Source: Diprion similis
Lineage: Eukaryota > Arthropoda > Insecta > Hymenoptera > Diprionidae
Reading direction: 5' to 3'
Assembly: GCF_021155765.1 (NCBI RefSeq)
Contig: NC_060108.1
Span: 24,577,025 to 24,641,024 of the forward strand
Length of the DNA: 64,000 nt
In this document: positions 47,736-61,060 of the stretch, one piece after another
Numbering within the stretch: the first letter of the stretch is position 1
How the letters are laid out: every line of letters begins with the position of its first letter
Notes under the pieces: generated by a model
Told to the model about the DNA's origin: nothing
What the model saw: only the letters and a program-made list of their open reading frames with translations
Databases searched by the model: none
Translations under genes and position numbers: made by a program

Positions 47736-50040
47736 GTCGCTTACCAAAACGGATATTTTTATAGAAATCAGCGTCCCTGCTCGGCTCGCGTCAACGATCA
47801 CCTGCCATTATCGTCCACTTCGAATGTACTTCGTCCTACGATACGACTGGAAGGAGGGTAAAAAGTAACCTTTTTTTCAATTCAGCCTCGCGTGTCCCGC
47901 ACTCTGGCATGACGTCTGTTCGGGCGCAAATCACCACGTTCATTGCTAGCTTGTAACGCGTGCTCGATAAAAGATTAGGCGTCGCGTGAACCAGATACGT
48001 TTTCTTATCGTTTCTTCAGCTTTTTATTTACCAAGCTGAAACTTATATGGAAAATAATCAGAGCTATGGTCGGTGGCAAATTGTTTTACACCTTTTTGAC
48101 ATCAATTCTCTGCACGAAGTTGTTTGCCGTCTATATACTGTAAACACACCATTAACAGGTACCATTTGCTGTACCAGGTGCTGATCGACGTTTAGAAACT
48201 TTAAGAAAAATCGTATAGTTTTGGGTATTCGTTAGATTATACGATATACTCGTTTATACATTGAGTATTTTTCATATTATTATATTCCTAAGCTGCAAGG
48301 ATTTCTTTACACGAAAATAAAAAATACCCGAATTATAAACCACTTCGAAAAAAATCGCTCGTAAAATGTTAAAAATCTAGTACGTACCTGATATATTCCA
48401 TCGAATTCACTCAACGATGATTCATTTTATTTAGAAAACTATTTTCTGCAAAATTGACTAGGACAGGTTTTTTTCTTTTTATCTTCTTACCATCGTCAAA
48501 TATTAAAATTTACAACATTGCCCCGATGTTAATTATGATTAATTAATTCTAGTATTTAATTTATACTGTACAAAAATAAAATGAAATCTATCTCAGTGAC
48601 GTTGTACAAAATAATTTTCTGAATAAGAATAACCATCATAGAATGAATTCGGATAAGTTTAGGTACTAGATTTTCGACTTTCTCTTTGAATTTTCTAACG
48701 AAATATACTTTCACTCGATAATTGTAAGTTAGGTATTATATGACTTGTCACAAGAACCGTTAATCGTTCCGAAGTTTGATTCTACACCTGCGGATCACTG
48801 ACCTGTTTTGCACTCGACGTTTTTTTGGATCCTGGTCAAAAAGATTTTGTGGCAACGTTACAGAAGTTCCGAAGAACCGACTCGTCTATTTTGAAATAAA
48901 ATGGGATAAATATAACCCATTGAGTGCAGACCAGGTATAAGAGGTTTGGAAATTTATTCAAGACATACGGGAACTTATTTTAAGAAGCCGAAGGTAGAAA
49001 ACACTGGGCAAAGAATGCGAGAATAGACAATTAGAGAAACCACTATAACGAAGCGTCATCAAGATCCAACATTCAAATTTGAACCTGAAACGTCAAAATA
49101 TCCTGCATGCAGTGATCACGGTATTTTCACTTTTTATTATTATGAATAAAAATACCTTGGCCATCTGGAGAAATGTTTAAAGCTCAACGAGGAATTTATT
49201 CATACATAATATGATATTTTCAAAGTAGAATAAACGCATCGTAAGTGAAAAAATAAATGCAAAAAAATGTATTTATAAATTTATATACCGTGTATATATA
49301 CATATATGTATACACACAGATAGGCTAGTATTTCTGGGAAATAAAATCAGGGGCACTTAATTCGCACTCTCGAGACTGTATGAATCAGTGGAAAGTTAAA
49401 AGCTAGATCTCCGCCTTCTACTATACATAGATACGAAGTACTCGTAGATATGTAGATATATTTACGAAACTTGGAAGCGGCCGCAGACTCTTTATCGGAA
49501 TCTGTATATCCGTAGAGACGTGAACAAGCTACGATTGTGAAGTAGGATCTTGAATGCTGGCAATAGACTCGACGATCCTCTCTCAAATAAGCTGCTTCTG
49601 TCCGTAAAGTAGGAAACCTTGCCTTGCCGCAAGCTCCGCTTTGTACATGCATAAGAAATAGAGAATATATAACAGAAAGCCAGAAGCAGAATAAGTAGTG
49701 TTGAAAAAGGAAAAAGTAACGCGATTGCGCAAGTAAAGAAAAATCTTGTCAATGAATAATACTGCAGACAATGAAACAGAAGTTAAAAGTTGCCTTCAAT
49801 GCAGTTTACCACGTAATAAAAATAAAGAAGCTCAGAAACCGCACTCGCAAAATACTTTCATGTAAAATAAAACATAATAATGTATTATATAAGGTATTCT
49901 TCGCTATGATAATATCCAGACGTCTCGCAGCATCGCTGGCCGTGTTACTCTTTGAACTTTGCGTGTTTTGTAAGAGAAGTGGAGCGGAAATCTCCTTGGC
50001 ATGATTGCCTAGCTAAGCTGTTAATATACCGGCCTTAACC

Positions 50041-50072
50041 ACCCCCACCCCCATCCCCCCCCCCCCCCCCCC
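50041..50072. repeat. C-rich homopolymer tract
   Basis: Cytosine blocks broken by A and AT, ending in about 17 consecutive C. Confidence 0.9.
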
Positions 50073-53000
50073 TGCAAATGTTAGAATACCTACACGTGGA
50101 GGACAAAGCGGCGAGTGAGTCCGCAAAGTACGTTAATTAAGTCGGCGCCTACGTATCGATTAATTTGCGGTTTACCGAAACCTTATCTTCCCCGGATTCC
50201 CGACGATATCTTTCACCGTTCGCCTGTCTCGAACTCCGTTTCACCCTCTCTCGGTTCCGGCGAAGGTGTCTTAAGTCATGTGATTACGTCCCAGGAAACG
50301 GCTCGCTAAAATACACCGCATACTCTATTTCGCAAGGTTCCCTTTCGACCAATGTTCCCGTTCCTGATCCCAGCGGCAATTTCACATTCTCTGGTTGCGC
50401 CGTGAATCGATATTCCAAATTTTGCTCGCTGCTTGAAACGTGGATACAAATTCTCCCGTTCGAAACAGAACGAAATTGGTCAAAGAGCAGGTAAAATTGA
50501 TTTGGGGGAAAATTTGTTTTTCTATTGCTCAGGTAAAGCATTCACCAGCCTTGGCTGTGTAGCAGTGCAGATTATACATCCCTCATGAACTTGTTATTGC
50601 AAGAAAGAAAAAAAAAAAAAACAGCACCCAGGCGATATTGGCAAAACCTCATTTCGAATGTAGGTATATTTATAATTTTATGTAGCTCGTTAAATTTGAG
50701 CGATATTTTCCAGACATTGGTCGAAAAAATTGCCAATCTCGGCGCGTTTTAACTATATGTATAATCGAACATATCTACAGTATTGAAGCATTCATTTTGC
50801 AAATTGTAATTTTGAAATGTGAAAAGATTTGTGTCGATATTTTTGGGACGCTTCACCTAAGCATTTTTTTCTTATCATTTCGACTACGAATCATTTCCAC
50901 GAAGCAATTCATTTCGAAAATAGTAATCAAAGTCGACAGTGTAAACCGGTATCATGCATTATACATCAAGAGTTTAAAAAGGCGTATCTAATAATGATTT
51001 GTAAATATTTGGAACTGGCAGACTGACATCCATTAGATATTTTTTTCACCCATAGAATATGCGAGGCCGAAGATATTCGGAGAACGTTAGGGATCCATTA
51101 GGCACCCAGGACACGTCAGGGATCCGTTGATATCCGTCGCGGAGGCATCGAATTCCTCGTGGATTTCCGCGTACATGCATTTGCGGATCGTGTATCCGTA
51201 ATATCTGGATAAATTCGAAACATTCGTGGCGCAATTCTCCTCCAGAGGCTGGAGGCTGTGGGGAAGGCATTTGCTTGTAGAGGGTGCAGGTATACGACGT
51301 AAGTGAACTTATGACGTTGTTGTACCCACACATGTTCAGAACCATGGAAGCACTGCGTGGCCGCAGTCAAGCCGTTCGTAATTGATTCGAAACACGGTTG
51401 AAAGTTTTCCCATACCTTATAGGAAGCGAAAGCCATCGACACAGTCTGCACCGCCAATATCGAATGTATAACGTGTATCACTATGGAAGTTATAAATAAA
51501 CGGAAAGAAATACTGCTTCCGCAGTGGTATTTGAATTCGCATATTGCTTCGCCTCCCGGAATCGTTCGGGGTTCGTTCGTTCTTTTCACCTTTTTCGCTC
51601 TTCTTTCTTCTCCCAACATTTTTCCTCCATATTACACTAGGAAACCGTACAAGAAAACTACGACACACATACATACATGCCGCAAAAACCTTTGAACCCG
51701 GAAAAGAATTTCTCAAGGATTTTGACTTGCGAAGTTCGAATCGCGATTAACTTCGAATCGTTAGGGGATGATAATATACAATCCAAAACATTCTTTCGTC
51801 GTTCCATTTCTCTCTGGTAAAAACAGAGAAACGAGAAAATAATTCGCCAATTAAGTACCAGCCTCGTGGGTTAAAGTAGGACAAATTCGATTAAACCCAG
51901 ACACTGTACAACCGATATTTTATATCAGTCTGCCAGTGCAGCGCACCAAGAGAAAAAAGGAAAAAAGAAAAAAGTGCGAGGTCGCTCGGTGATTGCTCAA
52001 TCGTTTCTGATAAAGGCTGGAACAGATATAAGATGCGCATCAACTCGCCTTTGCACCCCGCACCCTGAACATATCCAGCGCTTTCGTTCGTAGTCAGGTA
52101 CAACGGGAAAGTGAATTTAATCAGGAAAGACTTTTGATCTTGTCCTTTAATCAATTTGTCGGCGATGGTAGAGACGGATGCAGTAAATCTTGAACCGGAC
52201 AGCAATCTCGAGGTAGTTTTCGCGTCTCTTTCACATCCAAGAAAAAGTTATGTAGGTACGTGTATCAGGGTGCGGGTATGTTAACCGAGCTTTCGAAGCT
52301 TGCAGCTTGGTTATGCAATTACATTGCTGATCCTCGGGGTGGTTTTGATCTCCATCGATCAGCATAGATCCGTTAATAATTTTCTAACCGCTAGTCTAGC
52401 TCGTGCAGACGGTTTTTGCCCCTCGCAAGCTGAGCAAAAAACTCGAGCCATCCTCCTCGGCACGTTTGAAATCCAGGGATAAATTAATCGGAGTCAAAGT
52501 ATATCGAGCAGCTGCGTAGGCGAGTCGAGTCATCCCTTCGATGAGAAGCGAAATCTTCGTCGTTGTTTCTACCAGAAAATCGTTTTCCAGCCTCGAATTT
52601 CTTGCTGCAAACTCGACGTATAAAGCTTCCTCCAGTCATCCAGCTTCGGGTAACAAAGGGAATCCTCCCTCGTCCTGTCTTGTCCAAAGGTCAAGTGATC
52701 TGCACATGGTGCGTGCCTGCCTTTGTGAGTCCTGTTTACGATCGCGAGAGACAGAAGCCTCCGAAACAGGTGTTGAGGAAACTCTAAAAGCAAACGCTTA
52801 CATCATATTTGGTCTGATTTTACCTTACGTCTGGGAAGACGGTAACGAATTTTTAAAAATGATTTTTTGTATAAAGTCCCAAACCAGATCAGATTGTTCG
52901 AAAAGTTTTTTGTTTTTTTTTGGTATGCATAAAAAAACAACGTTTGGTTGAAAAGAAAAAAAAAATAGAAAATTGATATTTTTAGGTAACTATTTTTGAC

Positions 53001-53608
53001 CATTTTCAAAAATTATAGCTCGTGAATGATTCGATACGGTTTGTTTCAGAGCAAATGAAAACAAAGCATGGACCATGGGTTAAATTGTAAGAACCTTTAG
53101 TCTCGAGATCTAGAACGCAGACTTTTATCAGACATCTGCAGCAGCTCCTAATAACGAAAGGTGTTAAAATCGTGAATAAAAGGGGCGGTGCCTTGAACTG
53201 GCTACAGGTTTAATAAAATAATTAGTTCTTTCTCGTTCCCGGAAGAAAGAGCAGAAAGCTTTTCATCCTGCGAGGCGTGTAGCTCGGTGCACAAGCATCC
53301 GCGACGCTGCGCTGCTGCGGAGAAAAAGAGGAGAAAAAGCTCTGTCCGTTGGGTATAAAGTATAATATATGTACACGTAGCAACGTATATGCATACACAG
53401 ATGAGTAGATAACGTAGAGACGTCACGCCTGCAGCAGCCGAGCCGGGAAACTAGCCAACAGACAACGGGCGAGGGGCGATAGTGATATACCTTCGATGTC
53501 GTCTCGTTTTGGAAGTGTTGAGAAATGGCTCGGGGCCTGCAGTGCAGGATCGCGTGCGTTTGTGTCGAGGGTGAAACGCAAGGGGGTAAAAACGCTCGGG
53601 GTCAGCCT

Positions 53609-53610
<2 letters not shown>

Positions 53611-53649
<39 letters not shown>
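53611..53649. repeat. (GA)n microsatellite
   Basis: A perfect GA run of about 19 units. The Arg-Glu repeat translation across it is an artefact. Confidence 0.95.
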
Positions 53650-53651
<2 letters not shown>

Positions 53652-54674
53652 TGCAGGAAGGGAGAAAAGGGGGCGCAGAAATATACGCGGGGCTGTACAT
53701 CCCACTCCGAGGGACTCTCTTAACGATAAATTAATGTCCCTCTGCCTTAATGTCAAGGCTGACTGATCGTCCGCTTCGCCGGGTAAATTCAGTCGCGCTA
53801 TTTTTAATTAGCACCTCCATTCTACCCCGCGACATCAAACGGACAAAAACTAATCTCACTGTCTCTCTGATTTAACGCTCACTAATTCCGCCTCAGTTTA
53901 TACTTACTCCGATATGTTTCCGCGCAAGGTTTACCGCAAATTAAAGACTAATTTTCCTTTGTCGCGGGAAAAACATGCCGGAATGGCTAGCTATGGATTG
54001 AGTCCGAGCCGAGATAGCCGCTTGGAAAATCCGCTTCTCTTTTACTGCCGCGATGAGAATGATGTACAGAATTTTGGAGAGTCGCCAATTTTTCTCTAGT
54101 AATGCGCGCGGTGTTCAATGTATAACGATTATTCTATTGGCAAGAAGATACGTACTCGCGTGTAAGCAAAAAGATTCGAAAGGCTTTCATTAGCGATCTG
54201 GACAATATTGTTTACGAATAAAATTTTTCAGGGAAAACAATATTTTTTTATCTGTAATACGTATCGTGATAAACTGCTGTTTCTTATTCCCGAGCGTTTC
54301 TGGACACACACATTTAAATACACTCTGAATTAATTTATTACTCAAAAAGTCGAATAAAATATGCGTAATCCTAGGGGGATAATTAACTCGTATTATAGAA
54401 ACTTCTCGAAATATAACTTGTATAATAATCAGGGCAGTTGCAAACTCGAATAAGCTTTGTACCCCGGGGATAATTTTTTCGTTCGTATTTTCATTTTTCT
54501 CAAAGATGTTCTCGAGGCGGGGGAGAGGAGGGGGACGATTACCGACATCGGCTACTTATTCCAAGGTACGTACACACAGGTAGATGCAGAGATCTACGGA
54601 GGCGGTCAAAAAAATAGAGAGAGAGAGAGAGAGTTAGAAGGCATAATGCAAAATTCACACAACTTTTGCGGAGC

Positions 54675-54675
54675 A

Positions 54676-54707
<32 letters not shown>

Positions 54708-54714
54708 GAAAAGG
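54675..54714. repeat. (AAAG)n microsatellite
   Basis: About nine AAAG units, preceded by a short GA run at 54620-54634. Confidence 0.95.
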
Positions 54715-55928
54715 TGAACGAAGCGAGACGATTTATAACAGTGAATAAGTGATGAATAAAGTATAAGAAGTTGCAGGAGTGCTGCAGGGTGTAATGTATG
54801 TATACCTACATAGAAAAGCAGCCCGACTTATACGGCGGTATGAAGTGAAGTGAGGCGATACAGTCTTCTTACCGCGCGATACGTTTTATTTATAACAGAC
54901 ATCAAGTATGTACGTGTATAGGTAAGGGAAAACTGCCTCGTATAAAAAGCTTGGTAAACTGCGGAAACTCGTTCCGTTAATGAACCGGTGAATACTCTTA
55001 CACCCGAATACAGCTCCGTGCAGCTTCTTAACCCCCGAACGAATATAAAACATGCAATATAAATTCCACACCGGACAGCTCTAGCTCGTGTGGATTGCAC
55101 GCGGGTGGATAAGCGACGGGATTCCATGGGGAGGAGGGAAAGGATAAGAGAAACTGCTGCGAAAATGGGTCGGAGAATACGCGGATCAGAGACGAGATAC
55201 GGAGAAAAATAAATGCATCACAATATACGAGAAATTTGTATCGTTGTACTTAATACTACGAAAGAATAGAACAGAAGCATCGAAGCAAAAGGGGGAAATG
55301 CAAATATTCGTATAATGTGAATAAAATTTCGACTCCTTGACCTCCTTCCTTCCTTCCGCTCCGCAGGAAAAGTTTCAACATCCTTGTTTCGCGCCACGCC
55401 GCAAGAAGGACGAGGTCTCCTTCGCACCTCGAAAGTAGGTAGCGCACCTTGCGTATGAAGGGTTGAAGGGGGTGCGGGCTTTTGTTCCAAGGGTGTGGGT
55501 GCACATTCACACGTGTTTAACCTCGGCGAGCGTGCCTTACAGCAGGCTGAAAGAGGGAACGAACCTCAGGGCAATTTAAGGGCACCCAGGAAATACACCA
55601 CTCTTACGGGGTTAATATAAGGGGTGTGTTGCCTGTGCCTGTGTGTTACCTACTATCGAGCGGTCACACTCGGTTGGCTCGCACTCCAGCGGATCTCGGC
55701 CCTCCAGGCTCGTAATGTCACCTATCGCAATCACAATTAGTTTCATACTTTTCGATCCACAGGGGATTGAGAAGATCATCTTGGATTTCTGGAAGGGTTT
55801 TTGATAACAATTGCAAGAGAAATTTATAGTCGTACAGGTTACTGCAAGGTCTTTGAATATTATCACTTTTTACTGTGGTTTAAAAAATAGACGATGGTAG
55901 TTCCAAGAACCAAATGGAAATTGGCTCT

Positions 55929-56000
55929 CAGGGTGGCCACTGAATCGTCGTCGCGAAATACTCTGACTTTTTCAGGTTTTCAAGACAAGAGTCTTATAAA
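55929..56000 (+). mobile_element. Terminal fragment of a CAGGGTGGCCAC element
   Basis: It starts CAGGGTGGCCAC, identical to the first 12 bases of the element at 38300, and contains TTTTTCAGGTTTTC, similar to that element's subterminal words. The opposite terminus was not found, so it is truncated or diverged. The right limit is a guess. Confidence 0.5.
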
Positions 56001-56359
56001 TTTTACACAGTGGATTATTAGCTATTTGCAAATTTATAAATTTAGAATTCACCACAGTATCCTGTACTCAAAATTTTCCAAATCTCGAATTATTCTTGGT
56101 TTCCGGTACTGCGAAATATTTTCAAAAGCATCCACGATGACTTCTTTCTTCTCTACATTCTGGGTGCAAAAACCTTCCTAAACACCAGAATTGAATAAGA
56201 AACGAAAAAAACATCATTCTAAAAACGTCAACCAGCATCCATTTTTCAGTTATCTTTAAAGTGTTAAAAATAAAGTTACGGGATTTCACTTGAAGAGGCA
56301 TCTTCAGTGACATGAATCGATGAAATTTTCTCCCCCTCCCCCCTCTCCACGGTAAATAG

Positions 56360-56619
56360 ACACAGTTATTCAAGAACGTCGGAAAAGGTATTCTGCTGAA
56401 GTCGAAACGGTATATTTCCCGTCCAACTATCGACGGTTCGAGGACCCCTCGATCACAGCGGGGTGGAAAAGGGCGGGCGAGCTTCCAGCATCCCTTAAGC
56501 CGCGCCGCGACTCGGCACGCCGCACGTGCCGGGAAGATCCGAAGCTGGGTCGGGCCTCCTCGGCGACGACCTGCCCGATCGAAATTCGAACCGGCGGGGT
56601 GCCCACCACGTGGTTTTAG
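56360..56619 (+). CDS. Candidate terminal coding exon, product unknown
   Basis: The frame is open from after a stop at 56353-56355 to TAG at 56617-56619. It is preceded by a strong pyrimidine tract (about 56328-56349) and AG at 56358-56359, a plausible 3' splice site. Codons toward the end mostly finish in G or C, unlike the surrounding AT-rich DNA. The translation is arginine-rich and includes ERRKRYSAEVETVYFPSNY near its start, with a basic cluster, and three cysteines further on. There is no methionine at the start, so earlier exons would be needed; none was found. The opposite strand is also open for 60 codons, so GC richness alone may explain it. Confidence 0.28.
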
Positions 56620-58740
56620 CTGCCATCGTCATCTGCACCCCGAACAATTCAACTATTCACGCGCCCCAAGTTCAGGGTCGTCGCACGCAAGCTTTCTTTC
56701 TGTCTCTCTCTCTCTCTCAAGAGAAGAAGAAAGTCAGGAATTTGACCGAAATTTTATAAACAGTTGAGAAACGTCGGAGGTGAGCAAGTGCTTATTGAAT
56801 TATTAAAAGCGACGAAGCGAAATTCGAGCTTAACGATATAAATGTTGGTCTTTGAATAATTCAATTTTCTACGAAGAATATGAAAAAAAAAAGGATGAAT
56901 TTTCATTTATATGTAATTTGCATCAGTGCAACGCGCCAAAGTTGGCGTCTTGGCGTCTAAGGCGTTCCGAACTTTGATTAAGGAAAGAGTTGGAAGTTCT
57001 CTCCCCCTTTTTGTAATATATCTCCGGGCGTGTTTAACCCCTAACATTTTGCACGGTAAAATTTTCCATATTTATGCCGCACGTATACGAGGCCGACGGT
57101 GTAAAGAGAATTTTTTCAGCCAATTTTCAAAAAACAAGGGTGTAAATCGATTTAGCCTTGTTTTCACCTCCGTTTCTATACGTAAGTAATAGAAACGCGC
57201 GAGTTTTGGCCGCGGAATCCAGAATCCTCGCGGAGATTCCGATATACATAAATCATACTTTATGAAAGCGTTGAAAAACTGTGAGGCATGCTTTTCCACT
57301 CTCATCATTATAGCGTAACAATATTTACCTACCAAAATTTCTTTTCCCTGTCGAATTAGGGTTGAAGAGACGCAGCCAAAAGGGACTCATACCAACGAGG
57401 AAATTTGAAAATATAATTCGGTGAGTCGTTACTTATACATTAACATGCAGGCAGAATACCTATACATGTACTTCAACCCACCAAAATTAAGGACCCTTAA
57501 GGTACGTGAAACTCGTTAAAGCCATTCAAAACCACAAACTTTCAAACGCTGTGCAGCAGAGAATCAAAAAAAATGTTAGAAGTTAAAGAAAAATAAAAAA
57601 AATAAATAAATAAATCACGCACTTTTTTTTCCCGTTTTTTTTTGTATCGTCGTGATTAAGGAGGCACTTGGGCAAGCAAAAAACTGCAAGTACATATCCG
57701 TTGTATTGTAATATCGCAGGAAAGAAAATATGCGAACGTCGTCCCAAGGATCCACCGACGCAAGACTTGCTCCTCGCATGCGTTGCGTGGGGAGGAAACT
57801 GATCCTTCGGATTGAGAAAGAACGAGCTCAATCGAATTGGAAAACTTGACGATAATCGCGATTCCGTTTCGTCTGGTTTCAAAAATCACGTATTGCGGAT
57901 TCTACTTTTTATCGATTCATTCCTCCGCTGTCTACTTCGGGCGAATAAGTAGAATGGCCACACTGTATAGAGTACAGAAGGATCGCAATATCGAATTCAA
58001 AAACGCGGGAATATATTTCATCATAGAATATAAAAAACGTTCAAGGGCGAAACGTAGAGACGTGGAACGTAGGAAAAATTCTGGTGATTCTATATACTTC
58101 GGCTTCCTTTAAATTTTTACCCTTTTCTGTAATATAACTTCGAGCTCTTCTACACTTTGAAATTCTACGAATTAGATTCTCAGTTCTTTCCTCTATCGTG
58201 TAAATCCTCTACTTTTTGACTCCAAACCGATTCGTTCAATTCTATCATCCCCCTCCGCTCAGTCTCAAAGAACGGTGTGCGAATTGCATTTGCTTCTGCG
58301 TTTTCAATCATCAATACTACGTTTTTTATTTCCAGCTTTCACTCGAGATTGGATACTTGCACTCATTCATGTATATGCGATAGTAGATACATAGCAGTAG
58401 TAGCGTCGAAAATAGTGTTAGTAGGGGTAGCAGTAGTAGTCATAGTAGGAGTACTACAGTATCCACAGAGCAGAGCGTTACTAGCCACGAGGTGGAAAAC
58501 CGAGTAGAAGCCGCAAACACCAAAGTAACTTTTTTGCACCGTATAGTTTATACACGTATATACAGTAAATTTGCGTAACTTGGAGGAGGAGGCCAAGTTT
58601 GCAGGAGAGGGGGGGTAGAACCTGCGAAAGTCAAGAGGTGAATATATTGATTTGGACTAAAATTAGGTGTAAACGGGGGTTGAACACCGGGTTTTTGAAC
58701 TCGAATACCAAAGCTAGGGGTCTGCTATGTTAAATAATTA
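56620..58740. other. Spacer, nothing recognised
   Basis: AT-rich, with a CT run near 56699-56720 and A/T runs near 57590-57645. Open frames are short and unrecognised. Confidence 0.45.
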
Positions 58741-58754
58741 CGAGGGGCGAGGGT

Positions 58755-58772
58755 GGGGGGGGGGGGGGGGGG
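58755..58772. repeat. G homopolymer
   Basis: About 18 consecutive guanines. Confidence 0.9.
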
Positions 58773-59047
58773 AGGGAGTCCTCGAGGCTGGGCACGGGAC
58801 CGTATAGAAATACGAAATGTGACCTCCTCCCCTCCCGCCTTTACGCCGGGCATAATTGTCATAGAGAGATTCGGATTATTCAATGCAGATGCTGGCAGGC
58901 CGTCTCTACTGCTCAGTTTTCAATCTGCGCATGCGTCGCGACGCCCCGTTGCAAATATGTGGCGTCGTGACGCTCACAGACGCCCAGTAACTCCCGCATC
59001 CCAGAACAGTGTACGGTGCCGCCGCACGTATAATCTCTCCTCTCTCG

Positions 59048-59085
59048 CCTTGCCTTGCCTTGCCTTGCCTTGACTTGCCTTGCCT
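59048..59085. repeat. (CCTTG)n pentanucleotide repeat
   Basis: About seven CCTTG-type units with one A substitution. Confidence 0.95.
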
Positions 59086-60546
59086 CGTTGCGTTGTCAGG
59101 CCTTGGAGGCCTCCGGTTACCGTAACGTCCGTCGCGTCGACGGCGCCCTTAACGTCGTCTCCGTTACCGCATTCATCCCTTTCGAGTCATGTTAAATTGT
59201 CCTACGATGCAACGAGCGACGTTCGACGTTTGTTATGTTTTTACCGCCGACGGAGGATCCACTGGATGTGATTGTTAACAGGTAACAATAATTTATTCAT
59301 TCAAACAACACGCTTTCGTATCTTACCGGGATATCGTCTGTCATCGTTTACTACAAGGTATTACTACATGTCGCAACACGTATCCACATTATCGTATTTC
59401 ACACCTTCGACAAACCCTCAATTTTCTTCATTTCTCTCAGCGTCATCTCAATTTCTTCGAATCCTTCGATGTGTCACGTGAAATACAACCCCTCGTACCC
59501 GCGTTTACCGACGGCACTGTAACTCTATCTTCGGCATAATCAGCCGCGTTTCCTCGAATCCTGTTACACGCTACCCTCGCTGGTTGCGTTGAGAAAAAAA
59601 ACAAAACGTTACGTACGTTGTATATATCTGTTTGTAATAAATGTTTATATATATATATGAATATGTGCACATGCGTGTGCGTGTATCGTCGTGTATTCAG
59701 TGCGCGAGGGTCGACCGAGTTTCATTATCCCTTTTTGACGACATAACCCGTAACGTGATCTGGCCGGATTACGTGAGTTGGTAGAAAGAGAATTCGACCG
59801 GAAATATACAGTTTGCTTTCATTTCCGTATTTCCTCAGTACAAGGTACGTTGTCATAGAATCGTGTGTGTACGCTACATCGTATAAACCGTGCAGTGTAT
59901 ATAATCTCTCTTCATAATAGGGGACCATGACTCTCTCTCTCTATCTCCCAATAAACATATATATATATATATATATATTACTACTATATATGCATTCAAA
60001 CATGTTTCATAGCAAGAATAAATTTGCATGATCTTATAATATAAAGGGGGGGTTGGTTGCTTTTTGGCTGTCAAATGGCAGCGTGATTGATAGCCGTTGG
60101 CTCGCGGTCTCCCGTCGTGCAGAAACAGGGACCGTCGTCGCGACGACGTCAACGTTGCGATTTTGTCCGAGAGAAAACTTGCACGTGCGACGTCTTGACG
60201 ATCTCGCTAATTATTCACAGTGCATAAACGACCGGCGACGATCCTTTCCGATTCTCCTAGTCCAAGAGAATTCAGGGGGTGCGAATGAGGCCGAGGGCTG
60301 ATCAACCCTGGACGAGGAATCACGGGATTCCAGGGCGAATCGGTTGCCACCTGGAGCGGTGTGTCGCGGCTTTCGGGGATGAAAGGGAAAGGACGAGCCG
60401 GGGGTGGCGAAGGGGCTGGTGTGCCGGCTCGGAAACAGCTGTTTGCCCCGCTAATATGATTCAGAGCACGTTTTGGCTTTGGGGTCAGGCCAAGCGACTC
60501 CCGGTACTTTGCAAATGAGATAAACTTTAAGACGTCGACGCCGATT

Positions 60547-60562
60547 CCCCCCCCCCCCCCCC
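60547..60562. repeat. C homopolymer
   Basis: About 16 cytosines followed by TCCTCCTCC. Confidence 0.9.
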
Positions 60563-61060
60563 TCCTCCTCCATCCCTCCCGCCCCTTAGTGTCACCGGTC
60601 TCACCACAACGGCGAATGATCCCCCTTCGCTTTTCCTTTGGGGTTTATTTTTCCCCGTCGCGGCTGGCTCTTCTTCCTCCTCTATGTCGTTGCTCTCTCG
60701 CAACGCCCGGCGAGATTTTATTGATGCGATTCTGTTTGATTGAATGTCGGCGAACGAAAGAACGAAGGAACGAACCTCGCGAGCTTCGAGCCGGATCCCC
60801 GCCCTGTTCGCCGGCCACGGCCACGGCAGCTGCCGCACCCTCGCCGCTTTGACATGCGCCATGACCTGCATACCCATGGTTACACTTCGCCCCCGTCGTC
60901 TCGTCATCCCCTCCGTCTCGAACAGGTACGCTGTGTGCCATGCGACGCTGGCCACGCCGCCCCGTGCGAGCCACAGACGTCTGATTACACCCTTACGGCC
61001 GGCCGGCCGCCGCCGCCGCCGCGATTCTCCCTTATATTCTAGGGGTGCAAATTGCCTCAC

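Larger units (their letters stand above)
47736..55928. other. Gene-poor spacer
   Basis: No exon chain can be built. The 167-codon minus frame at 51116-51619 and the overlapping 51046-51345 frame match no family I know. Simple repeats within are listed separately. Confidence 0.45.
58741..61060. promoter_or_regulatory. GC/CpG-rich block, possible promoter region
   Basis: This stretch is visibly richer in G, C and CpG than its surroundings. It contains a TGCGCATGCGT palindrome at 58926-58936 that resembles an NRF1-type site. It also holds G and C homopolymers (58755-58772, 60547-60562) and an E-box-like CACGTG is absent. Long open frames on both strands (60527-61150 minus, 60744-61175 plus) are expected in GC-rich DNA and match nothing I know. 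A transcription start for a gene outside the window, on either side, would fit. Confidence 0.3.

Noticed and set aside
51046..51619. Overlapping 99- and 167-codon minus-strand frames
   Set aside because: Both look partly protein-like, but they occupy the same bases in different frames, match nothing I know and have no splice support.
53496..53756. Frames with Arg-Glu or Ser-Leu repeats
   Set aside because: They are translations of the GA microsatellite.
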